A DNA stretch of 15,886 bases from Pseudolabrys sp. (GCA_029945495.1 JAQSCR010000408.1:1-15886); one strand, 5' to 3'; shown: positions 8,001-15,537, counted from the stretch's first letter. Translations and numbers: made by a program. The notes: generated by a model not told the origin, from the letters alone.

Positions 8001-8829
8001 TCTCGACCACACCCATCTCGCCATCCCGAAGGAAGACGAGAAGATCCGCTTCCGCGACGTCGTCGCGCAGCCGCGCAAGATCATCTCGTCGCCGATCTGG
8101 TCCGGGCTTGAATCGGAAAAGGTCTGTTACAACGCCGGCTACACCAACGTGCACGAGCTGATCCCGTGGCGCACGCTGACCGGCCGTCAGCAGCTCTATC
8201 AGGATCATCTGTGGATGCGCGCCTTCGGCGAAGGCTTCTGCGTCTATCGCCCGCCGATCGATACCAAATCGGTCAATCCGGTGATCAACCGCAAGCCGAA
8301 CGGCAATGACGCGGTGGTGCTGAACTTCATCACGCCGCATCAGAAGTGGGGCATCCACTCGACCTATACCGACAACCTGCTGATGCTGACTCTGTCGCGC
8401 GGCGGTCCTTGCGTGTGGATTAGCGAGACCGACGCCAGGAAGGCCGGCATCGTCGACAATGATTGGATCGAGGCGTTCAACACCAACGGCGCGCTGGTTG
8501 CGCGCGCGGTCGTCTCGCAACGCGTCAAGGCGGGCATGTGCATGATGTATCATGCGCAGGAGAAGATCGTGAACGTGCCGGGTTCCGAACAGACCGGCCA
8601 TCGCGGCGGCATCCACAACTCGGTGACCCGCACGGTGCTCAAGCCGACCCACATGATCGGCGGCTACGCCCAGCAAGCCTACGGCTTCAACTATTACGGC
8701 ACCGTCGGCTCGAACCGCGACGAATTCGTCATCGTCCGCAAGATGTCGAAAGTCGACTGGCTCGATACGCCGAACGCCGATCAGCCCGAACCTATGGCCA
8801 TCGCGCCCAACTTGGAGGCCGCAGAATGA
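5065..8829 (+). CDS. narG: Respiratory nitrate reductase alpha subunit
   Basis: A 1254-residue molybdoprotein, close to the 1247 of E. coli NarG. It reduces nitrate to nitrite at a Mo-bis-MGD centre on the cytoplasmic side of the membrane, taking electrons from NarH. The N-terminal FS0 cluster ligands H50, C54, C58 and C93 are present (H-x3-C-x3-C-x34-C). The expected Mo ligand is D218 in SFYDWYCDLPPASP, matching Asp222 of E. coli. The region around 690-790 and the C-terminal third carry the molybdopterin-guanine-dinucleotide binding folds. No cleavable Tat signal is seen, as expected for NarG. The start ATG follows AAGGAA at good spacing. The gene is 12 bases after narK, and its stop overlaps the narH start in ATGA, so translation of the two is probably coupled. 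No frameshift or missing key residue was seen. Confidence 0.98.
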   Translation: MSHFLDRLTFFSRGSEPFSDGHGITTSEDRRWEDGYRKRWQHDKIVRSTHGVNCTGSCSWKIYVKGGIVTWETQQTDYPRTRPDLPNHEPRGCARGASYSWYLYSGNRVKYPLVRSRLLKLWREARVLMTPVAAWKSIVENPAKRAAYVEKRGLGGFVRSTWDEVNELIAAANAYTAKTYGPDRVFGFSPIPAMSMVSYAAGSRYLSLLGGVCMSFYDWYCDLPPASPQTWGEQTDVPESADWYNSGFLLLWGSNVPQTRTPDAHFYTEARYRGAKSVVICPDYSEASKFADLWMSPKQGTDAALGMAMGHVILREFHIDRQAQYFQDYVRQYTDMPMLVRLVKQGGHYVPERFLRASDFVKGCDEANNPEWKTVAFDETTGAVVVPKGSVGFRWGEKGKWNLQEQASDGTATQLRLSLASVKDGVAAVGFPYFGNREHDHFQGTDHPDVLVRNVPTKTLQLVEGETIVASVYDLFVANYGVDCGLGGEHLAKNYDDMQPYTPAWAEKITGVPRDQIITTAREFALNAEKTKGRSMVIVGAGLNHWYHMDMNYRGIINMLVMCGCVGQSGGGWSHYVGQEKLRPQSGWLPLAFGLDWGRPPRQMNSTSAFYAHTDQWRYETLDVSEVLSPTAPAGPWDGALIDYNVRAERMGWLPSAPQLETNPLEVSKLAAAAGMEAKDYVAANLKSGKLKLSCDDPDKPVNWPRNMFVWRSNLLGASGKGHEYFLKHLLGTQHGVMGKDLGQDGKKKPMDVVWHEKAPEGKLDLLVTLDFRMSTTCVYSDIVLPTASWYEKNDLNTSDMHPFIHPLTAAVDPVWEARSDWEIYKGIAKAFSGVAPEVLGVEKDVVLTPIMHDSPGEIAQPFDVKDWKKGEIDPIPGKTMPTVTVVERDYPNLYKRFTSLGPLMAKLGNGGKGMAWNTEHEVDFLKSLNGVVLEEGATKGLARIDTDIDACEVLLSLAPETNGEVAVKAWTSLGGFTGLDHTHLAIPKEDEKIRFRDVVAQPRKIISSPIWSGLESEKVCYNAGYTNVHELIPWRTLTGRQQLYQDHLWMRAFGEGFCVYRPPIDTKSVNPVINRKPNGNDAVVLNFITPHQKWGIHSTYTDNLLMLTLSRGGPCVWISETDARKAGIVDNDWIEAFNTNGALVARAVVSQRVKAGMCMMYHAQEKIVNVPGSEQTGHRGGIHNSVTRTVLKPTHMIGGYAQQAYGFNYYGTVGSNRDEFVIVRKMSKVDWLDTPNADQPEPMAIAPNLEAAE

Positions 8830-10346
8830 AAATCCGTGCGCAGATTGCCATGGTGCTGAATCTCGACAAATGCATCGGCTGTCATACTTGTTCCGTCACC
8901 TGCAAGAACGTCTGGACCAGCCGCGAAGGTATGGAATACGCCTGGTTCAACAACGTCGAAACCAAGCCCGGTATCGGCTATCCGAAGGACTGGGAAAACC
9001 AGAAGCGCTGGAACGGCGGCTGGCGTCGCAAGAAGAACGGCAGAATCGAGCCGCGCATCGGCTCGAAATGGCGGGTGCTGGCCAACATTTTCGCCAATCC
9101 CGATCTGCCGGAGATCGACGACTATTACGAGCCCTTTACCTTCGACTACGAGCATCTGCAGACGGCGCCGGAAATGGCGGCGATGCCGACGGCGCGGCCG
9201 CGCTCGCTGATCTCCGGCGAACGCATGGAAAAGATCGAGTGGGGTCCGAACTGGGAGGAAATCCTCGGCGGCGAATTCGCCAAGCGCTCGAAGGACTACA
9301 ACTTCGAAGGCGTGCAGAAGGAAATGTACGGCGAGTTCGAAAACACCTTCATGATGTATCTGCCGCGGCTGTGCGAGCATTGCCTCAACCCGACCTGCGT
9401 CGCCGCCTGTCCGTCAGGCGCCATCTACAAGCGCGAGGAGGACGGTATTGTCCTGATCGACCAGGACAAGTGCCGCGGCTGGCGCATGTGCGTGTCCGGC
9501 TGCCCGTACAAGAAGATCTATTATAACTGGTCGAGCGGCAAATCCGAGAAGTGCATCTTCTGCTATCCGCGCATCGAAGCTGGCCAGCCGACCGTCTGCT
9601 CGGAAACCTGCGTCGGCCGTATCCGCTATCTCGGCGTCGTTTTGTACGATGCCGACCGCATCGAGGAAGCGGCGAGCACCCCGAACGAACAGGACCTGTA
9701 CGAAGCGCAACTCGGCGTCTTCCTCAATCCGCACGATCCGGCCGTCATCGAGCAGGCGCGCCGCGACGGCATTGCCGAGAACTGGCTGGAAGGCGCTCGC
9801 CGCTCACCGGTCTACAAGATGGCGATGGAATGGAAGGTGGCGTTCCCGCTGCATCCGGAATACCGCACGCTGCCGATGGTCTGGTACGTGCCGCCGCTGT
9901 CGCCGATTCAATCGGCCGCCGCCGCCGGCAAGATCGGCCATGACGGCGAGATGCCGGATGTGCGCAGTTTGCGCATTCCGCTCAAATATCTCGCCAACTT
10001 GCTGACCGCCGGCAAGGAAGAGCCGGTGGCGCTCGGCCTCGAGCGCATGCTCGCCATGCGCGCCTATATGCGGGCGAAAACGGTCGACGGCCTGATCGAC
10101 GAGAAGATCGCGCAGCGCGTCGGTCTCACCGGCGCGGCGATCGAGGACATGTACAAGTACATGGCGATCGCCAATTACGAGGATCGCTTCGTCATCCCGA
10201 CGTCGCACCGCGAAACCACCGAAGACGCGCTCGAGCTGCGCGGCTCCTGCGGCTTCTCGTTCGGCAATGGCTGCGCCACCGGCGCGACCGAAACCAATCT
10301 GTTCGGCTCGCCGAAACGTGCCAAGAACCCGATGGAGGTCGTGTAA
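8826..10346 (+). CDS. narH: Respiratory nitrate reductase beta subunit, Fe-S electron carrier
   Basis: A 506-residue ferredoxin-like subunit that passes electrons from the NarI haems to NarG. All four cluster groups are seen: C16, C19, C22, C26; C183, C186, C191, C195; C216, W219, C222, C226; and C243, C246, C258, C262. The tryptophan at 219 in place of a cysteine is the NarH hallmark that makes one centre a 3Fe-4S cluster. Positions agree with E. coli NarH to within one residue. The ATG overlaps the narG stop by four bases (ATGA), and the narH stop shares one base with the narJ start (TAATG), so the subunits are translationally coupled. The protein lies on the cytoplasmic face, bound to NarG and NarI. 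Confidence 0.98.
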   Translation: MKIRAQIAMVLNLDKCIGCHTCSVTCKNVWTSREGMEYAWFNNVETKPGIGYPKDWENQKRWNGGWRRKKNGRIEPRIGSKWRVLANIFANPDLPEIDDYYEPFTFDYEHLQTAPEMAAMPTARPRSLISGERMEKIEWGPNWEEILGGEFAKRSKDYNFEGVQKEMYGEFENTFMMYLPRLCEHCLNPTCVAACPSGAIYKREEDGIVLIDQDKCRGWRMCVSGCPYKKIYYNWSSGKSEKCIFCYPRIEAGQPTVCSETCVGRIRYLGVVLYDADRIEEAASTPNEQDLYEAQLGVFLNPHDPAVIEQARRDGIAENWLEGARRSPVYKMAMEWKVAFPLHPEYRTLPMVWYVPPLSPIQSAAAAGKIGHDGEMPDVRSLRIPLKYLANLLTAGKEEPVALGLERMLAMRAYMRAKTVDGLIDEKIAQRVGLTGAAIEDMYKYMAIANYEDRFVIPTSHRETTEDALELRGSCGFSFGNGCATGATETNLFGSPKRAKNPMEVV

Positions 10347-11065
10347 TGGCCAAGACCTTCAAGGCGCTCTCGGCGCTGTTGAGTTATCCGACCGTTGAGT
10401 TGCAGCAGGCGGTCGACGAGTTGCGCGCCGTCATTGAGACCGAGGCGCTGGTGCCGGCGGCGGTCCGCCGCCAGCTCGATGCGCTGATGACCGACATCGC
10501 CGACGGCGACATCTACGATCTGCAGGAACGCTACGGCCTGCTGTTCGACCGCACCCGCTCGCTGTCGCTGCATCTGTTCGAGCACGTGCACGGCGAAAGC
10601 CGTGATCGTGGCCAGGCGATGGTCGATCTGTTGGCCATGTACGAGGACAAGGGCCTCGCCGCAGTCAAGAATGAGCTGCCGGATTATCTGCCGCTGTTTC
10701 TTGAGTTTCTCGCCACGCTGCCGCAGGCGGAAGCCTGCGACCTGCTCGGCCAGCCGGCGCATATTCTCGGCGCGCTCGCCGAACGGCTGCGCAAACGCCA
10801 ATCGCCGTACGAAGCGGCGCTGCGGGCGCTGGTCGCGCTGTCGTCGGTCAAGCCGAACGGCGCGGAAGTGTCGGCGCTGCTGGCGCTGCCCGATCCCGAT
10901 CCGATGGATCTCGCGACGCTCGATGCCGAATGGGAGGACGAGGCGGTGCAGTTCGGCCCCGGCGCCAACGACAGCTGCAAAGACGAGTTGATCTCCCATG
11001 TCCGCGGCGCATTACGTCCCGCGCCCGGCATGCCCGCATCCCGTCCCGTTTCGCCGCGTCCTTGA
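10346..11065 (+). CDS. narJ: Nitrate reductase assembly chaperone (delta subunit)
   Basis: A 239-residue cytoplasmic chaperone of the TorD/DmsD/NarJ family that holds apo-NarG until the Mo cofactor and FS0 cluster are inserted and then lets NarGH dock on NarI; it is not part of the final enzyme. The family signature runs from residue 57: YDLQERYGLLFDRTRSLSLH, then LFEHVHGESRDRGQAM. The N-terminal FKALSALLSYPT segment is also typical. The last 20 or so residues are proline-rich and poorly conserved-looking. Its start overlaps the narH stop by one base, and narI starts ten bases after its stop. Length is as in E. coli (236). Confidence 0.96.
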   Translation: MAKTFKALSALLSYPTVELQQAVDELRAVIETEALVPAAVRRQLDALMTDIADGDIYDLQERYGLLFDRTRSLSLHLFEHVHGESRDRGQAMVDLLAMYEDKGLAAVKNELPDYLPLFLEFLATLPQAEACDLLGQPAHILGALAERLRKRQSPYEAALRALVALSSVKPNGAEVSALLALPDPDPMDLATLDAEWEDEAVQFGPGANDSCKDELISHVRGALRPAPGMPASRPVSPRP

Positions 11066-11075
11066 GGATCTCATC

Positions 11076-11834
11076 ATGCGCGACTTGATCACCTACATCG
11101 TCTTCGGCTGGTATCCGTATTTCTGCCTGACCGTGTTCCTGCTCGGCAGCCTCGTGCGTTTCGACCGCGAGCAGTACACCTGGCGCAGCGGCTCGAGCCA
11201 GTTGTTGCGCCGCCGGCAACTGACCTGGGGCTCCAACCTGTTCCATGTCGGCATATTGGTGATTTTCATGGGCCACTTCGTCGGCCTGCTGACGCCGATC
11301 GTGGTGTTCGACACGCTCGGCATTTCGCACACCTTCAAGCAATGGCTCGCCATCATCGCCGGCGGCGTCGCCGGCGTCATGTGCTTCGTCGGCATCACGC
11401 TTCTGGTGCATCGCCGGCTGTTCGACGCGCGCATCCGCACCAACTCGTCGTTCGGCGACATCGCCATCCTGCTGCTGCTCTATGCCCAGCTCTGTCTCGG
11501 GCTCGGCACCATCTTCGTGTCGCTGCAGCATCTCGACGGTCACGAGATGGTGAAATTCATGACCTGGGCTCAAGGGATTCTCACTTTGCAGCCGGGCGTC
11601 TCGGCGTTGATCGCCGACGTGCACCCGATCTTCAAGGCGCACCTGTTTCTCGGCATGACGATCTTTCTCGTCTTCCCGTTCACCCGCCTGGTGCACATCT
11701 GGAGCGCGCCGGTCTGGTATCTCGGCCGCCGCGGCTATCAAATCGTGCGCAGCCAGGGCCCTCGCAGCGCTTCCGCTGCGTCCAGTCAGAGCCGCCGCGC
11801 GGCGCGCACCATTTCGGCGGAGTATCCCCGATGA
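11076..11834 (+). CDS. narI: Respiratory nitrate reductase gamma subunit, cytochrome b
   Basis: A 252-residue membrane protein with five predicted helices that oxidises quinol and passes electrons through two b haems to NarH. The four haem ligands are present as H57 and H67 (NLFHVGILVIFMGHF) and H189 and H207 (HLFLG to TRLVHIWS), the same spacing as H56, H66, H187 and H205 of E. coli. The start at 11076 has GAGGA seven bases upstream and gives the normal MRDLITYIVFG N-terminus; an earlier in-frame ATG at 10998 lies inside narJ and would add a non-membrane stretch. After the last helix there is a tail of about 28 residues rich in Arg, Ser and Ala that E. coli NarI lacks. The stop overlaps the next start in ATGA. 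Confidence 0.97.
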   Translation: MRDLITYIVFGWYPYFCLTVFLLGSLVRFDREQYTWRSGSSQLLRRRQLTWGSNLFHVGILVIFMGHFVGLLTPIVVFDTLGISHTFKQWLAIIAGGVAGVMCFVGITLLVHRRLFDARIRTNSSFGDIAILLLLYAQLCLGLGTIFVSLQHLDGHEMVKFMTWAQGILTLQPGVSALIADVHPIFKAHLFLGMTIFLVFPFTRLVHIWSAPVWYLGRRGYQIVRSQGPRSASAASSQSRRAARTISAEYPR

Positions 11835-12661
11835 GCTGTTCTGTCCATGCACAACTGCCCACCGGGCGGCCCGTTAATGTCGTCGTCAACGGCGTCGCCA
11901 TCGCGCGCGACGAAATCGTGCGCGAGATGCAGCATCACCCGGCCGGCAAACCGATCGCGGCCTGGCAACAGGCGGCGCGCGCGCTGGTCATCCGCGAACT
12001 GCTGATGCAGGAGGCGCGCCGGCTCGCCATCGAGCCGCAGCCGCTCACCGAGGACGGCCGCCGCGAGACCGACGAGGAAGCGATCATGCGCGGCCTGGTC
12101 GACCGCGAAGTGGTGGTGCCGCAGGCCGACGACGAGACCTGCCGGCGCTATTACCAGCGTCACCAGGCGCAGTTCCGCTCGCCGGACATCTACGAGGCCG
12201 CGCATATCCTGTTCGCGGCCCGGCCCGCCGACAAGGACGCCTATGCGGCGGCGCGCGCCGAAGCCGAAGGCGTGCTGGCGGCGCTGATCGAACGGCCGGA
12301 GTCCTTTGCGACCATGGCGGAGGCCTATTCGGCCTGCTCGTCGGCGGCGCATGGCGGCAATCTCGGCCAGATCGTCACCGGACAGACCACGCCGGAATTC
12401 GAGCAGGCGCTGGTGGCGCTGGCGCCCGGCGCGCTGTGCGCCGAGCCGGTGGCGACGCGTTACGGCTTTCACATCATTCGGCTGGACCGCAAGCATGACG
12501 GCCAGTTGCTGCCCTATGAACTCGTTGCCTCGCGCATCGCCGACTATCTGAACGAGAGCGTGCGGCGACGCGCCGACGCGCAATACATCGCGCGGCTGGT
12601 CTCGGCGGCGAAGATCGAGGGCATCGACCTTGCCGATGCCGACGCGCATCGGGTCCACTAA
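11831..12661 (+). CDS. Leaderless parvulin-type peptidyl-prolyl isomerase (PpiC/SurA-like)
   Basis: A 276-residue protein with an N-terminal SurA/NifM-like helical chaperone part (about 15-115) and one parvulin domain (about 119-220) with AAHILFAARP, HGGNLG, TPEFEQAL and the C-terminal TRYGFHIIRLD (H214). Parvulins catalyse cis-trans isomerisation of prolyl bonds. There is no signal peptide or lipobox, so it should act in the cytoplasm. A similar isomerase gene follows narI in Pseudomonas nar operons, which suggests that it assists folding or maturation of NarG/NarH beside NarJ; that role is inferred. The ATG overlaps the narI stop by four bases. I would not assign a more exact name. Confidence 0.88.
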   Translation: MSCSVHAQLPTGRPVNVVVNGVAIARDEIVREMQHHPAGKPIAAWQQAARALVIRELLMQEARRLAIEPQPLTEDGRRETDEEAIMRGLVDREVVVPQADDETCRRYYQRHQAQFRSPDIYEAAHILFAARPADKDAYAAARAEAEGVLAALIERPESFATMAEAYSACSSAAHGGNLGQIVTGQTTPEFEQALVALAPGALCAEPVATRYGFHIIRLDRKHDGQLLPYELVASRIADYLNESVRRRADAQYIARLVSAAKIEGIDLADADAHRVH

Positions 12662-12673
12662 GGGGAGGCGCAC

Positions 12674-12949
12674 ATGCTGTTGGGCGATCTGTTGGCCTCG
12701 CTGAGCAATGAGGCCGCCGCGACCGAGGCCATTCTCAGCGTCAACGATCTGTCGATGCTGACGGCGATGCGCCAGCAGGCGCAGGCCGACGGTCTCGATT
12801 TGCCGGCCTATGTCGCCGGTACGGTGCGGCGCTACGCCTCGGAGGCCACCGACGAGGAATGGATCACCTTGATGGGGCTTTTGAACCGCGCGCCCGATCC
12901 CGGCGCGGTGTGTCTGAAGCGCGCCTTCGAACACGCGCTGAACGGCTAG
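12674..12949 (+). CDS. Small helical protein of unknown function in the nar operon
   Basis: 91 residues, predicted mostly alpha-helical and soluble, with no signal peptide, membrane segment or metal motif; there is a single cysteine near residue 80. I do not recognise the family. The middle has a VAGTVRRYASEATDEEWITL stretch and the end LNRAPDPGAVCLKRAFEHAL, which look conserved rather than random. Coding is supported by a strong ribosome binding site (GGGGAGG, 12662-12668) at correct spacing, by codon use like the neighbours, and by tight fit: 12 bases after the isomerase stop and 31 bases before nnrS. Position suggests an accessory role in nitrate reductase assembly or nitrogen-oxide metabolism; this is only inference. 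Confidence 0.8.
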   Translation: MLLGDLLASLSNEAAATEAILSVNDLSMLTAMRQQAQADGLDLPAYVAGTVRRYASEATDEEWITLMGLLNRAPDPGAVCLKRAFEHALNG

Positions 12950-12980
12950 CGCAATAGAGCAGGGAAGCGATACGGAAATC

Positions 12981-14171
12981 ATGAATGCTGTCCCTCGCTT
13001 GAAAGCCTATGCCGGTCCGGTGCTTCTGTCTTACGGTTTCCGGCCGTTCTTTTTTCTCGGCGCGCTTTACGCCGGGCTCGCAGTGCTGGCCTGGCTCCCG
13101 ATCTTTCACGGCGAACTGCAACTGCGCACCGCCTTTGGCGCCATCGACTGGCACGTGCACGAGATGCTGTACGGCTATCTGCCGGCGGTGGTGACCGGCT
13201 TTCTGCTCACCGCGATTCCCAACTGGACCGGACGCCTGCCGATCCAGGGTACGCCGCTTTTGGTGCTGGTCGTGCTGTGGCTCGCTGGCCGTGTTGCCGT
13301 CACGCTTTCCGCCGAGATCGGCTGGCTCGCCGCCGCGTTTATCGACGCCGGCTTCCTGGCGCTGCTGATCGCGGCGATCGCGCGCGAGATTATCGCCGGC
13401 AAGAACTGGCGCAATCTGCGCGTCGTCGCTGTGATCGCGTTGCTGCTTGTCGGCAACATCGCCTTCCATCTCGAATCGCATTTCAGCGGCAGCGCCGACT
13501 ACGGCATCCGCATCGGCATCGCCGCCATGGTGCTGTTGATTTCGGTGATCGGCGGCCGCGTCGTGCCGAGCTTCACCCGCAACTGGCTGGTGCGCGAAAA
13601 TCCCGGCCGGCTGCCGGCGCCGATGGCGCGTTTTGATGTTGTTGTGATCGCCGTCAGCGCCACCGCTTTGGCGCTGTGGGTGGCGCAGCCAAGCGGCAAA
13701 TTAGTTGCCGCGGCGCTTGGCGTTGCTGGCCTGTTGCAGATCGCGCGGCTGGCGCGCTGGGCCGGCGACCGCACGTTCCGCGACCGCCTGGTTCTGGTTC
13801 TGCATGCCGGCTACGCCTTCGTCCCGTTGGGCTTTCTGCTCTCGAGCGCCGTGGCGCTCGATCTTGTCGCCGTGGGCGCCGGCATCCATGCCTGGACGGT
13901 GGGCGCTGCCGGCACCATGACGTTGGCGGTGATGACGCGCGCCAGCCTCGGCCACACCGGCCATGCGCTCGTCGCTTCGGCGGTGACGCAAGCAATTTAC
14001 GCCGCGGTCGTCGTCGCCGCGCTGGCGCGCATCGGCGCTTCTTTAATTCCGACCTGGAGCGAGCCATTGCTGCACGTCACCGTGCTGGCCTGGTGCGTCG
14101 CCTTCTTCGGCTTCGCCGCGTCCTATGGCCCGCTGCTGCTGGGCAAGAAGCGCGCGGCAGCGGCCCGTTAG
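12981..14171 (+). CDS. nnrS: NnrS family haem-copper membrane protein
   Basis: A 396-residue membrane protein with about 12 predicted helices. Family hallmarks are seen: LLSYGFRPFFFLG near residue 14, DWHVHEMLYGYLPA near 56, GFLLTAIPNWTGR near 73, and GGRVVPSFTRNW near 190. The conserved His residues of WHVHEM are likely haem or metal ligands. NnrS proteins are made under denitrifying or nitric-oxide conditions and help cells withstand nitrosative stress, probably by protecting iron pools; the exact chemistry is unsettled. The start has AGGGAAG and GGA upstream. Its place after the nitrate reductase genes fits protection against NO formed downstream of nitrite. No nitrite or NO reductase gene is visible in this window. 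Confidence 0.94.
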   Translation: MNAVPRLKAYAGPVLLSYGFRPFFFLGALYAGLAVLAWLPIFHGELQLRTAFGAIDWHVHEMLYGYLPAVVTGFLLTAIPNWTGRLPIQGTPLLVLVVLWLAGRVAVTLSAEIGWLAAAFIDAGFLALLIAAIAREIIAGKNWRNLRVVAVIALLLVGNIAFHLESHFSGSADYGIRIGIAAMVLLISVIGGRVVPSFTRNWLVRENPGRLPAPMARFDVVVIAVSATALALWVAQPSGKLVAAALGVAGLLQIARLARWAGDRTFRDRLVLVLHAGYAFVPLGFLLSSAVALDLVAVGAGIHAWTVGAAGTMTLAVMTRASLGHTGHALVASAVTQAIYAAVVVAALARIGASLIPTWSEPLLHVTVLAWCVAFFGFAASYGPLLLGKKRAAAAR

Positions 14172-14199
14172 TCAAACCGCATTGCGCAAGGAGTTTGAA

Positions 14200-14778
14200 A
14201 TGTCCGCTCAACCGTCGTCCAATATCCTGGCTGTCGTCTATACCGACGGGCTCGCCGCCGACAAGTTTCTCGCCGGCTGGGGCTATGCGCTGCGTGCCGC
14301 CGGATTGAGCGTGGCCGGTCTGGTCCAGCTCAATACGTTCGAGCGCGATCCCGGCAAATGCGACATGGCGGTCGAAGAATTGTTCTCCGGCGCGGTGCTG
14401 CAATTGTCGGAAGATCGCGGCAAGGAATCGAGCGGCTGCCGGCTCGACCGCAGTATCTTGACGGAAGCCGCCGGCCTGCTGTTGAGCGCGCTGGAAGAAA
14501 AGCCCGACATCATGGTTCTGAACAAGTTCGGCAAGGTCGAAGCCGAAGGCGAAGGCCTGCGCGACGCGCTCGCCAAGGCCGTCGAACTCGACGTGCCGAT
14601 CGTCGTCGGCGTTCCGTTCCGCAACCTCGACCAGTGGCGTCTATTTGCCGGCGATCTGGCCGAGGAATGCGCGGTCGATTCACCGCAGGTCAGACAATGG
14701 CTCGCGGCGCGCGATCTGCTGCCGAAGGGCGAGCGGCCGGCCGGCGAAGCCGCGGCCGGCAGCCCGGCGCGCCATTAG
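14200..14778 (+). CDS. DUF2478 family protein
   Basis: 192 residues, cytoplasmic, resembling the DUF2478 family. Seen: an N-terminal beta-alpha unit LAVVYTDGLAADKFLAGW (10-27) where P-loop relatives have a nucleotide-binding loop, AGLSVAGLVQ at 34-43, a cysteine in GKCDMAV, SSGCRLDRS, and the family-like VLNKFGKVEAEGEGLRDA. The canonical Walker A lysine pattern GxxxxGK[ST] is absent, so nucleotide binding is doubtful. Family members are often near molybdate transport or molybdenum-cofactor genes, so a role in supplying or monitoring Mo for NarG is a reasonable guess, not proven. The ATG at 14200 has AAGGAG six bases upstream; an in-frame upstream ATG at 14125 overlaps nnrS and is rejected. 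It is 28 bases after nnrS and 15 before the carbonic anhydrase gene. Confidence 0.82.
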   Translation: MSAQPSSNILAVVYTDGLAADKFLAGWGYALRAAGLSVAGLVQLNTFERDPGKCDMAVEELFSGAVLQLSEDRGKESSGCRLDRSILTEAAGLLLSALEEKPDIMVLNKFGKVEAEGEGLRDALAKAVELDVPIVVGVPFRNLDQWRLFAGDLAEECAVDSPQVRQWLAARDLLPKGERPAGEAAAGSPARH

Positions 14779-14793
14779 CGCGGTGGACCGGTC

Positions 14794-15531
14794 ATGAGCC
14801 TTGATCACTTGTTCGATCGCAATGTCGCCTGGGCGCAGGCCAAGACCCGCGACGATCCGAATTTCTTTTCGCGCATGGCCGGCGTGCAATCGCCGAAGCT
14901 CTTGTGGATCGGCTGTTCGGACAGCCGCGTCACCGCCAATGACGTGCTCGGCCTCGATCCGGGCGAAGTTTTCGTCCAACGCAACATCGCCAATGTCGTG
15001 CACACCAGCGACATGAACCTGCTGGCGGTGATGGAATACGCCATCGAGATCCTCAAGATCGAACACATTATCGTCTGCGGCCATTACGGCTGCGGCGGCA
15101 TCCAGCGCACTTTGGGCGAGGACCGCTCGGCGCTGGTCGATCACTGGCTGCAGCCGATTGTCATGCTGTACCGCAAGCACCGGCCGCTGTTCGATGCGAT
15201 TGCTGATATCAATGCGCGGATCAACCGGATGTGCGAACTCAACATCGAGATGCAGGTGCGCCGGGTGGCGTCGATCCCGACCGTGGAGAACGCCTGGGTT
15301 CGCGGCCAGCCGCTGCAACTGCACGGCTGGATCTACGGCGTCGATGACGGCTTGCTGCGCGATCTGGGGCCGACCATCGCCTCGACCGCCGAGCGTGACG
15401 CCTTGATCAGCATCGACGATCGCGTGCGTCAGCCGGCCGAGCCGACCAGCGGCGTGCGCCGCCATGCCATCGATGCCTTCGGCGGCCGCAACAGTGGCGG
15501 CTGCCCGGATTGCAGCCCGCGGCGCGGCTAG
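14794..15531 (+). CDS. Beta-class carbonic anhydrase
   Basis: A 245-residue cytoplasmic zinc enzyme that interconverts CO2 and bicarbonate. The zinc ligands C41, H97 and C100 are present in WIGCSDSRVTAND and CGHYGCGGI, with the catalytic D43-R45 pair. VFVQRNIAN and HGWIYGVDDG complete the family pattern. It is somewhat longer than E. coli Can (220) and ends in a Gly/Arg-rich tail with a CPDC motif, an unusual extra pair of cysteines. The start ATG follows GGTGGA. It is the last gene of the apparent nar operon, only 15 bases after the DUF2478 gene. Co-transcription suggests bicarbonate supply during anaerobic growth, but it could be a neutral neighbour. Confidence 0.94.
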   Translation: MSLDHLFDRNVAWAQAKTRDDPNFFSRMAGVQSPKLLWIGCSDSRVTANDVLGLDPGEVFVQRNIANVVHTSDMNLLAVMEYAIEILKIEHIIVCGHYGCGGIQRTLGEDRSALVDHWLQPIVMLYRKHRPLFDAIADINARINRMCELNIEMQVRRVASIPTVENAWVRGQPLQLHGWIYGVDDGLLRDLGPTIASTAERDALISIDDRVRQPAEPTSGVRRHAIDAFGGRNSGGCPDCSPRRG

Positions 15532-15537
15532 CGGCGC

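Noticed and set aside
7561..8676. 371-codon minus-strand open frame inside narG
   Set aside because: Antisense shadow with no domain; narG is intact in the sense frame.
10998..11075. Earlier in-frame start for narI
   Set aside because: It would overlap narJ by 68 bases and add a proline-rich stretch absent from NarI; the ATG at 11076 has a good ribosome site and the conserved N-terminus.
11786..12982. 398-codon open frame on the minus strand opposite the isomerase and the small protein gene
   Set aside because: Antisense shadow of real genes; no motif and biased composition.
15403..15416. FNR-box-like TTGATCAGCATCGA
   Set aside because: Nine of ten matches, but deep inside the carbonic anhydrase coding region with no promoter context; likely chance from codons.
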